64,000 nt of DNA from Parafrigoribacterium_A soli. Lineage in GTDB: Bacteria; Actinomycetota; Actinomycetes; Actinomycetales; Microbacteriaceae. The translations under genes were made by a program, and so were the position numbers. The notes below the pieces were generated by a model. The model was not told the DNA's origin. It made no database searches and saw nothing but the letters and a program-made list of their open reading frames with translations. The stretch covers positions 62,001 through 126,000 of the forward strand of contig NZ_JBELNZ010000004.1 in the NCBI RefSeq assembly GCF_040227235.1, in the 5' to 3' direction. Of this stretch, positions 43,454 through 51,103 are shown piece after piece. How positions within the stretch are numbered: the stretch's first letter is position 1; the number at the start of each line of letters is the position of its first letter.

Positions 43454-45163
43454 TCAGCCGGTGATCGCGCCCTCCGCGGCGGAGTGCACGAGCTTCGAGT
43501 ATTTTGCGAGTACGCCACGGGTATAGCGCGGAGGAAGTGGAGCCCAGCCGTCTCGGCGAGCTGCCAGCTCGGACTCGTCGACAAGTAAGTCGAGTGAGCG
43601 AGCTGCGATATCGACCCGTATTAGATCACCATCGCGCACGAAGGCGATCGGACCTGCGTCGACCGCTTCGGGTGCTATGTGGCCGATACACAGGCCGGTT
43701 GTGCCGCCTGAGAATCTGCCGTCCGTCAAGAGTAGTACATCTTTGCCGAGGCCCGCGCCCTTGATGGCCGCGGTGATGGCGAGCATCTCCCGCATGCCGG
43801 GCCCGCCCTTCGGGCCCTCGTAGCGGATGACGAGAACCTCACCCTTCTGGATGGTGCCTGCGGCGAGCGCGTCCAGGGCCTCGCGCTCACGCTCGAACAC
43901 CCTCGCGGGGCCCTCGAAAACATCCGTGTCGAACCCGGCGGTCTTCACCACGGCGCCCTCGGGCGCGAACGACCCGTGCAGGATCGTGAGGCCGCCGGTC
44001 TTGTGGATGGGGTTGTCGAGCTTGCGGAGCACCGTGCCGTCGAGGTCGCGCGGCTTCAGCTCCTCGAGGTTCTCGGCGAGCGTCTTGCCCGTGACCGTGA
44101 GGGCGTCGCCGTGCATGAGGCCGGCCTCGAGCAGCGCGCGCATGACGACAGGGACGCCGCCGTGCCGGTCGACGTCGTTCATGACGAACTGCCCGAAGGG
44201 CTTGAGGTCACCGATGTGCGGAATCTTGTCGCCGATGCGGTTGAAGTCGTGGAGCGTGAGCTCGACCTCGGCCTCGTTGGCGATCGCGAGCAGGTGCAGC
44301 ACCGCGTTGGTCGAGCCGCCGAAGGCCATGACGACGGCGATGGCGTTCTCGAACGCCTCCTTGCTCAGGATGTCGCGGGTGGTAATGCCCTGGCGCAGCA
44401 GGTTGACGACGGCCTCGCCGCTGCGGTGTGCGAAGTAGTCCCTGCGGCGGTCCGCGGCGGCCGGCGACGCGGAACCGGGGAGGCTCATGCCGAGCGCCTC
44501 TGCGACGCTCGCCATGGTGTTCGCGGTGTACATTCCGCCACAGGCACCCTCGCCGGGGGCAAACGCACACTCGATCGCCTTCGCGTCCTCCGCCGACATC
44601 CGCCCGGCCTGAACCGCGCCGACGGCCTCGAAGGAGTCGATGATCGTGATGTCTTTCTCGGTGCCGTCGCTGAGCTTGACCCAGCCCGGGGCGATCGAGC
44701 CCGCATAAAGGAAGACGGATGCCAGGTCGAGCCTGGCCGCGGACATCAGCATTCCGGGCAACGACTTGTCGCAGCCGGCGAGCAGCACGGAACCATCGAG
44801 CCGCTCCGCCATCATCACGGTCTCGACCGAGTCGGCGATGACCTCGCGAGACACGAGCGAGAAGTGCATGCCCTCATGGCCCATCGAGATGCCATCGGAG
44901 ACCGAGATCGTCCCGAACTGCAGCGGGTAGCCGCCGCCGGAGTGCACGCCCTCCTTCGACGCCTGCGCGAGGCGATCGAGCGAGAGGTTGCACGGCGTGA
45001 TCTCGTTCCAGGAACTCGCGATGCCGATCTGCGGCTTGTCCCAGTCCGCATCTCCCATGCCGACCGCGCGGAGCATGCCGCGCGAGGTCATGGCTTCGAT
45101 TCCGTCTGTGACGGTGCGAGAGCGCGGTTTCAGGTCGGGGGCTGAAGAGGCAGAGTCAGGCAT
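43454..45163 (-). CDS. ilvD: Dihydroxy-acid dehydratase
   Basis: This 569-residue iron-sulfur enzyme dehydrates dihydroxy acids to 2-oxo acids, the penultimate step in valine and isoleucine synthesis. The cysteine motifs are visible: TPCNLSLD, GCDKSLPGM and GACGGMYTANTM. The ATG at 45163 (MPDSASSAPD) gives standard length. It is the first gene of the ilvDBNC block. Confidence 0.97.
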   Translation of the reverse strand: MPDSASSAPDLKPRSRTVTDGIEAMTSRGMLRAVGMGDADWDKPQIGIASSWNEITPCNLSLDRLAQASKEGVHSGGGYPLQFGTISVSDGISMGHEGMHFSLVSREVIADSVETVMMAERLDGSVLLAGCDKSLPGMLMSAARLDLASVFLYAGSIAPGWVKLSDGTEKDITIIDSFEAVGAVQAGRMSAEDAKAIECAFAPGEGACGGMYTANTMASVAEALGMSLPGSASPAAADRRRDYFAHRSGEAVVNLLRQGITTRDILSKEAFENAIAVVMAFGGSTNAVLHLLAIANEAEVELTLHDFNRIGDKIPHIGDLKPFGQFVMNDVDRHGGVPVVMRALLEAGLMHGDALTVTGKTLAENLEELKPRDLDGTVLRKLDNPIHKTGGLTILHGSFAPEGAVVKTAGFDTDVFEGPARVFEREREALDALAAGTIQKGEVLVIRYEGPKGGPGMREMLAITAAIKGAGLGKDVLLLTDGRFSGGTTGLCIGHIAPEAVDAGPIAFVRDGDLIRVDIAARSLDLLVDESELAARRDGWAPLPPRYTRGVLAKYSKLVHSAAEGAITG

Positions 45164-45267
45164 GTTACGAGTGTAGAACTTCCCACCTGCCGCCATTGTG
45201 CACCGCAGACGATGCCGGCGCGCGCTGCCGCCGATAGAGTCAGTGAACGTTGGGGGGGGTGAGACGA

Positions 45268-46044
45268 ATGCACGCACTGTTGCGACTGCTCATGCGGGCA
45301 TGGTCGCGTGATGTCACGGACGCCCTCTCGACCATGCCGCGCGCGCACGGCGCTCCGCACGTGCGTACCGCCGGGCCGAACCCCGATCGAGTGCTGCTGT
45401 TCGGCAACGGGCTCGCGGTCGGATGGGGCGTCGCGAGCCACGAGCTGGCCATCCCCGGCGAACTCACACGTTCGCTGTCCGCGCTCACCGGTCGCGGTGC
45501 GGAGGTCGATATCGCGGCATATCCCGAACTCAAGCTCGCGGGGGTGCACAGGGCGATCGAGGAGCGAGACCTGGGCGCCTACGACGCGATCATCGCCATC
45601 GTCGGTTCGAGCGACACCCTGTCGCTCACGCCTCGCGCGCATTGGCGGAGCACCATGCGCGGCCTGCTCGCGATGCTCGTCGCGCGCAGTTCGGCATCGA
45701 CTCGCATCATGGTCATCGGAATCCCCCAGTTCAGGCGCGTCCCACCGTTCGACAACGCGTTCGGGAAGATCGCGAGCTCGCACGCCACGACCCTCAATGC
45801 CGTGACGCGAGAGCTGTGCCTCGCCCATCCGCGGGTCAGCTACACGCTGCTGTCGAGTGCGGCAACGCAGAGCCAGCGGCTCGGCACCCCCGAGCGCTAT
45901 CGACTCTGGGGTCGCGACATCGCGAACCAACTCGTTCCCGCGCTCAACGACGCTGCGCGGTCGAGCACCACGAGCGCAAACCCGCGTGAACGTGCGCCAC
46001 AAACGGTCACTACCGTCGAGGGCGCGGATGCCACGGCCGGCTAG
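45268..46044 (+). CDS. SGNH/GDSL-like hydrolase-fold protein, unknown function
   Basis: This 258-residue protein resembles the SGNH fold: a block I-like strand (RVLLFGNGLAVGWG), then IIAIVGSSDTLS and MVIGIPQFRRVPP. The usual GDS nucleophile sequence is GNG here, so a catalytic serine is not obvious. The ATG at 45268 is preceded by GGTGAG. It diverges from ilvD and its end overlaps otsB by 4 bp head-to-head at the stops. Function unknown. Confidence 0.75.
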   Translation: MHALLRLLMRAWSRDVTDALSTMPRAHGAPHVRTAGPNPDRVLLFGNGLAVGWGVASHELAIPGELTRSLSALTGRGAEVDIAAYPELKLAGVHRAIEERDLGAYDAIIAIVGSSDTLSLTPRAHWRSTMRGLLAMLVARSSASTRIMVIGIPQFRRVPPFDNAFGKIASSHATTLNAVTRELCLAHPRVSYTLLSSAATQSQRLGTPERYRLWGRDIANQLVPALNDAARSSTTSANPRERAPQTVTTVEGADATAG

Positions 46045-46829
46045 GCGGCCGGGTGCGCCTCGCGTAGTCGGGCGAGTTCGTGCAGTGCAGCGGCGACGGC
46101 AGCCGGATCGGCCACCCGGTAGTCCGCCACAGTCTCCCCCCGGCCGCTCTTGAGGCCCAGGTCCCCCGCGCCCAGTGCCGCGAAGGCGTCTTCGTCGGTC
46201 ACATCGTCGCCCGCGTAGAACACGGCGCTCGCGCCGGTGTAGCGCCGCAGGTGCTCGATGGCCTCGCCCTTGGTGGTGGAGCGCACCGAAAATTCGAGCA
46301 CGTTCTTGCCGCGGCGCACGGTGAGCCCGGGCAACTCCGCCTCGGTCCTCTGCAGCGCGACGAGGTGTGCACGGCGGCCGTCGGCATCCGTTGCCAGGCG
46401 CGTGTGCAGCGCAAAGCCTGCCGGTTTCGACTCGAGCCACACCCGGTCCACGGATGCGGCGATCTCGTCGAGCAGTCTGCCGAGCTCGCCGCGCTTCTGC
46501 AGCTCGGCTGGATCGAACGCGAGTCGCGTCTCGGGCGAATCGAGGCGAAGCTCGATGCCGTGCGATCCCACCAACAGCGCGGTGTCGGGCACATCGGCCA
46601 CTCGCTTGAGGCTGGCGAGGGCACGACCCGATACGAGCGCCACGCGGGTCTGTGGCAGGTCGAGCAGTCGCAACACTGCCGCTCGCGCCTCCGGCAGCGC
46701 TCTCGCCTGCTCGGGATCGTCGACCTCGGGCGCGAGGGTGCCGTCGAAGTCGAGTGCCACGAGCAGCGGCTGCGCCTCGGCCAGCCGGGCGAGCGCAGCC
46801 AACAGGGATGCGTCGAGTACGTCCGTCAT
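46041..46829 (-). CDS. otsB: Trehalose-6-phosphate phosphatase
   Basis: This 262-residue HAD-superfamily enzyme removes phosphate from trehalose-6-phosphate to give the stress protectant trehalose. It shows DFDGTLAP near the N-terminus, LVSGRALASL and GDDVTDEDAF. The ATG at 46829 overlaps the otsA stop by one base, so the two are coupled. Confidence 0.95.
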   Translation of the reverse strand: MTDVLDASLLAALARLAEAQPLLVALDFDGTLAPEVDDPEQARALPEARAAVLRLLDLPQTRVALVSGRALASLKRVADVPDTALLVGSHGIELRLDSPETRLAFDPAELQKRGELGRLLDEIAASVDRVWLESKPAGFALHTRLATDADGRRAHLVALQRTEAELPGLTVRRGKNVLEFSVRSTTKGEAIEHLRRYTGASAVFYAGDDVTDEDAFAALGAGDLGLKSGRGETVADYRVADPAAVAAALHELARLREAHPAA

Positions 46830-48337
46830 CAGGATGGAGTCTGCGACTGGCGCCGCACAGGCTCGCGCTGGCGACTCGACACGAGCTCGTCCAGGAACGC
46901 GGACGACCACTTGGCCACGTCGTTGGCCTTGACCCGCCTGCGCAGCGCCCGCATCCGCGACACCCGCTCCTGCCTCGGCATCTCCACGGCACGCAGAATG
47001 GTTTCTTTCAGGCCGTCGATGTGGTGCGGGTTGATGAGCAGAGCCTTGGTCAGCTCGTCGGATGCCCCGGCGAATTCGCTGAGGATGAGCACGCCATCCT
47101 CGTCGAATCGGCAGGCCACGTACTCCTTGGCCACGAGGTTCATGCCGTCGCGCAATGCCGTGACGAGCATGATGTCCGCGGCGAGGTACAGCGCCACCAT
47201 CTCTTCTCGCGGGTATCCGTGGTGGTGGTAGCTGATCGCCGTGTGGCTGATCGTGGCGAAGTCACCGTTGATGCGCCCCACGGTGAGCTCGATCTCGTCG
47301 CGCAGCGCCATGTAGGCCTTCACCCGCTCGCGGCTCGGATTGGCCACCTGCACGAGCGTCACATCCTCGACGTCGAGCCTGCCCTCGGCGAGCAATTCAC
47401 CGTAGGCCTGCAGCCGGTGTGTGATGCCCTTGGTGTAGTCGAGCCGGTCGACGCCGAGCATGATCGTGCGAGGGCTGCCGAGGTCCTCGCGAATCTGCCT
47501 CGCCCTGTCTTGCACGGCCGGGTCGCGTGCCAGTTCCTCGAAGCTCTTCGCGTCGATGGAGATCGGAAAGGCCTTCGCGATGACGGTACGAACGGGACCG
47601 ACGCTCTTCACCGGCTCGCTCACCCGCACGCCCGGTGAAGGATCGACGAGCGGAACCTCGATGTGCGGGCTCTTCGTGGCGAAGCCCTTGAGCCGCCTCA
47701 CGGCGAGGGAGAAATTGTTGGCGTCGGCCGTGCGCTGGAAGCCGATCACGTCGGCGCCGAGCAGGCCCTCGATGATCTCGGTGCGCCAGGGCAGTTGCGA
47801 ATAGATGCCGTATGGCGGGAATGGAATGTGATTGAAGAACCCGATGGTGAGGTCGGGCCGCAGTTCGCGAAGGAGCTTGGGAACCAGTTGAAGCTGGTAG
47901 TCCTGCACCCAGACCACGGCATCCGGTGCGCTCGTGGCCGCGGCGGCCTCGGCGAAGCGACGATTGACCCTCAGGTAGCTCTCCCACCAGTCGCGCTGAT
48001 AGGTGGGCGGCGCGATCACGTCGTGATAGAGCGGCCACAGCGTGTCGTTGGAGAAGCCCTCGTAATAGCGCTCGATCTCCTCCTGGCTGAGCGGCACGGG
48101 CACGACCCGGATGCCGTCGCTGTCGAAGGGCTCGAAGTCGAGGTCCGGCTGACCGCCCCAGCCGATCCACGCGCCGCCGTTGGACCGCATGACTGGCTCG
48201 AGGGCCGTGACGAGGCCACCGGGCGAGTGGGCCCACTCGGCATTGCCCTCGCCGTCGATGACGCGATCGACCGGCAGGCGATTGGCGACGACGACGAAGG
48301 AATAGGTGCTGTGGTCTGGCTTTTTCTTGCCCGTCAT
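46829..48337 (-). CDS. otsA: Trehalose-6-phosphate synthase
   Basis: This 502-residue glycosyltransferase (GT20) joins UDP- (or other nucleotide-) glucose with glucose-6-phosphate. Signatures include VVANRLPVD at the N-terminus, VWVQDYQLQLVPKLLR, FFNHIPFPPYGIY, GVDRLDYTKGI and REGMNLVAKE-type DGMNLVAKE. Together with otsB it makes trehalose in two steps for osmotic or cold stress. Confidence 0.97.
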   Translation of the reverse strand: MTGKKKPDHSTYSFVVVANRLPVDRVIDGEGNAEWAHSPGGLVTALEPVMRSNGGAWIGWGGQPDLDFEPFDSDGIRVVPVPLSQEEIERYYEGFSNDTLWPLYHDVIAPPTYQRDWWESYLRVNRRFAEAAAATSAPDAVVWVQDYQLQLVPKLLRELRPDLTIGFFNHIPFPPYGIYSQLPWRTEIIEGLLGADVIGFQRTADANNFSLAVRRLKGFATKSPHIEVPLVDPSPGVRVSEPVKSVGPVRTVIAKAFPISIDAKSFEELARDPAVQDRARQIREDLGSPRTIMLGVDRLDYTKGITHRLQAYGELLAEGRLDVEDVTLVQVANPSRERVKAYMALRDEIELTVGRINGDFATISHTAISYHHHGYPREEMVALYLAADIMLVTALRDGMNLVAKEYVACRFDEDGVLILSEFAGASDELTKALLINPHHIDGLKETILRAVEMPRQERVSRMRALRRRVKANDVAKWSSAFLDELVSSRQREPVRRQSQTPS

Positions 48338-48429
48338 CCGCTGCTCACTGTTGTCTCACCGTGGCGCCTTCAGGTGCGCCCGAAGTCCTTTTCCACGTTA
48401 GCAGCCCCATCGCGGCTAGCATTGCGAAC

Positions 48430-49398
48430 ATGGCGACTACCCGGCTCTACCGCGCTGGAAAGGTCGTCAAGAACAACTTCCCGGTCGCCGATATCTCCGA
48501 GCACACCGCGGAGACCGGCTGCACCGTCTGGGCGGACTTCGTCTCGCCGACCCCGGCGGACCTTGCGGCCATCGAGGAGGAGCTTGGACTCCATCCGCTG
48601 GCGGTCGAAGACGCGCTGCACGACTTCCAGCGGCCGAAGCTCGACCGCTATGACACCCACCTGTTCTTCGCCGCCTACGCGGTGAAGCTCGATACCGCCA
48701 CCGGCGAACTCACGACGAGTGAGGTGAAGGCGTTCATCACGCCTCATGCGCTCGTGACGGTGCACGAACCGGACTTCGACATCGCGGCCGTCACCGCACG
48801 GTGGGACAACGACGTCGACCTCGCCGATCGCGGCGTCGGTTACCTTCTCTGGGGTCTGCTTGATGTGATCATCGACGGCCACTTCGATGCGGTGCAGCAG
48901 CTCGATGCCGAAATCGAGACTCTCGAGGACGCGCTCTTCGACGACGTTCCGCGGGATCGCGAAGTGCAAAAACGGTCGTTCGAATTGCGCAAGTCTCTCG
49001 TGCTGCTGCGAAGGGTGGTGCTGCCGATGCGCGAGGTGGTCAACACCGTTCTGCGCCGGGACCTGCAGACCATCGACCCGACGCTCATGCCCTATTTTCA
49101 GGACGTCTACGACCACGTGCTGAGGGCGACCGAGTGGACGGAGTCGCTTCGCGACCTCGTGACCACCATCCTCGAGACCAACGTGAGCCTCCAGGGCAAC
49201 CGCATGAACATGGTGATGAAGAAGGTCACCAGCTGGGCCGCGATCATCGCCGTGCCCACCGCCATCACGGGATTCTTCGGCCAGAACCTCGCCTTCCCCG
49301 GCTTCGGCACGGTGTGGGGGATGTGGATGTCGGTAGCGCTCATCGTCGTCGTCTCCGGCGCGCTGTACCTGGCCTTCAAGAAACGCGATTGGCTCTGA
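48430..49398 (+). CDS. CorA-family divalent-cation transporter
   Basis: This 322-residue protein has a long cytosolic helical part and two C-terminal transmembrane helices (about 265-315). The CorA filter motif, normally GMN at the end of the first helix, is GQN here (ITGFFGQNLAFPGFG). The family imports or exports Mg2+ or other divalent metals. The ATG at 48430 is used; the longer frame to 48361 lacks support. The altered filter makes the ion uncertain. Confidence 0.92.
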   Translation: MATTRLYRAGKVVKNNFPVADISEHTAETGCTVWADFVSPTPADLAAIEEELGLHPLAVEDALHDFQRPKLDRYDTHLFFAAYAVKLDTATGELTTSEVKAFITPHALVTVHEPDFDIAAVTARWDNDVDLADRGVGYLLWGLLDVIIDGHFDAVQQLDAEIETLEDALFDDVPRDREVQKRSFELRKSLVLLRRVVLPMREVVNTVLRRDLQTIDPTLMPYFQDVYDHVLRATEWTESLRDLVTTILETNVSLQGNRMNMVMKKVTSWAAIIAVPTAITGFFGQNLAFPGFGTVWGMWMSVALIVVVSGALYLAFKKRDWL

Positions 49399-49420
49399 TC
49401 AGGCCGGCGGCTCGCGGCCG

Positions 49421-51103
49421 CTAGGCGATCGCCGCCGGCACGAGCAGCGCCTGCGTGCGCCGCGTGCGCCGGATGGCGAGGAGCGCGACCAGCACGCTTC
49501 CCGCTCCGAAGGCGAGCAGTGCTGCCGCCGCGCCGAGCATCGCGCCTGGGTCGCCCCCGGCAAGGATGCCCTGCATCCCCTGCACGCCGTAGGTCAGTGG
49601 CATCAGCGGGCTCACCCACTGGAAGGGAGCCGCGAGCAGCTCGATCGGGTACAGCCCTCCCGTCGAGGTGACCTGCACGGCCAACACGAACAGCGAAACG
49701 ACGAGTCCGGCCCGGCCTAGCCCGATGGTGAGCAGGTAGTGGAAGGCTGTGAACGCGAGCGCCGCGAGCACGGAGAAACCGAGGGTCGCGGGCAGCGCGC
49801 TCCACGAGACGCCGAGCGCGAGGTGCAGCAGTGCGACGAGGAGCAGCGCCTGTGCCACCGTGACCGCGCAGGCCCTCGCCAGCGCGGAGAAGACGAGCCG
49901 TCCGTTCGCCGCGGTCGATGACAGAGCGCGCCTGGTCACCGGCCGCAACACGAGGAACACCGCGAGCGCACCGATCCACAGGCCGAGCGGCACAAAGAAG
50001 GTCGCGATCACCTGCCCGATCTTCGAGATGCGATTGTCGTGGCTCACCGTCACTGCCACGGGATTCGAGGCGACCTTCGCCGATGCCGCAGCGGCGGAAG
50101 AGTCGGCCGCCGGCAGTTGCGCGGCCCCGGTCTGCAGTCCCGAGGCGAGGGAGCTCGCACCCTGGTTGAGACCGGCGGAACCGGCGGCAAGCTGCGCGGC
50201 GCCCGTTGCGCTCTTCGAGATCCCGCCCTGGATGCCGCCGATGCCGGCGGTCGCCTGCTGGCTGAGGGTGGCGCCACCGGCGGCCGCCTGCGACAGCTTC
50301 GCGCTGAGCGCATTGACCGTCGCAAGCGCGACCGGATTCGTCGGCTCTGCCTGCAGGCCCGCGTTCGCCTGCGCCAGCGCCTGCGCGAGCTGGCTCACGC
50401 CATCCGTGTAGGTCGCGACGCCTCCGCTCAGCTGCGTGAGTTTGGAGGCTCCCGACTTCAGGCTGCCGAGTCCGCTCGCGAGCGAATCGACCCCCGCGGT
50501 GTACTTGCCGACGCCGTCGGAGAGCTGGCTGGCGCCATCCGCAGCGCTGCTGAATGCGCCGCCGATCTTGCCCATGCTCGAGTAGAGGCCGGAGATGTAC
50601 TGGGCCGTGACGGCCTTGCCGAAGGTGTTTGCCATGCCGTCGCCGACGCTCTGCGCGAGCGCGCCGGTGAGGTAGCTGTGTGCGTCATCGGTCTTGATGG
50701 CGAGCTTCGCCTGCTTCGGAGAGTTGGTGCTGAGCGACAGGATCGACGTGGAGAAGTTCTTGGGAACCGTGAGGATCGCGTACACGGAGCCGTCGGCGAG
50801 CGCCTTCTTCGCGGCCTTCTCGTTGGTGATGGTCCAATCGAAGCCCGCACTGCCGCCGGTGAGCTCGGTCACGAGCTGGCGCCCGGCGAACACCGGGCTC
50901 TTCGTGCCGTCCGGTGCCGTCGAGTAGACGAGCGTGTCCTGGTTAACGATGGCGGCCGGGATGCGGTCGAGTGCCTTGTCTGAGTTCGCGAGCGCGCTGA
51001 CGAACAGGCCCGCGAACGCGAGCGGGATCAGCACGACGGCCGCGAGGGCGCCCCAGCGCAGCCAGCGGCGGCGGGGAAGACGGTTGGCGAGTGGCTGGCT
51101 CAT
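49421..51103 (-). CDS. YhgE/Pip-domain membrane protein
   Basis: This 560-residue protein has an N-terminal helix (about 18-38), a long external region with repeated Gly/Ser-rich coiled stretches (LSDGVGKYTAGVDSLASGLG...), and about five C-terminal helices. This is the YhgE/Pip architecture, of phage-infection-protein relatives and ABC-2-like exporters. The ATG at 51103 overlaps the MMPL gene stop by 4 bp. It likely acts with that protein in export or envelope function. Confidence 0.9.
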   Translation of the reverse strand: MSQPLANRLPRRRWLRWGALAAVVLIPLAFAGLFVSALANSDKALDRIPAAIVNQDTLVYSTAPDGTKSPVFAGRQLVTELTGGSAGFDWTITNEKAAKKALADGSVYAILTVPKNFSTSILSLSTNSPKQAKLAIKTDDAHSYLTGALAQSVGDGMANTFGKAVTAQYISGLYSSMGKIGGAFSSAADGASQLSDGVGKYTAGVDSLASGLGSLKSGASKLTQLSGGVATYTDGVSQLAQALAQANAGLQAEPTNPVALATVNALSAKLSQAAAGGATLSQQATAGIGGIQGGISKSATGAAQLAAGSAGLNQGASSLASGLQTGAAQLPAADSSAAAASAKVASNPVAVTVSHDNRISKIGQVIATFFVPLGLWIGALAVFLVLRPVTRRALSSTAANGRLVFSALARACAVTVAQALLLVALLHLALGVSWSALPATLGFSVLAALAFTAFHYLLTIGLGRAGLVVSLFVLAVQVTSTGGLYPIELLAAPFQWVSPLMPLTYGVQGMQGILAGGDPGAMLGAAAALLAFGAGSVLVALLAIRRTRRTQALLVPAAIA

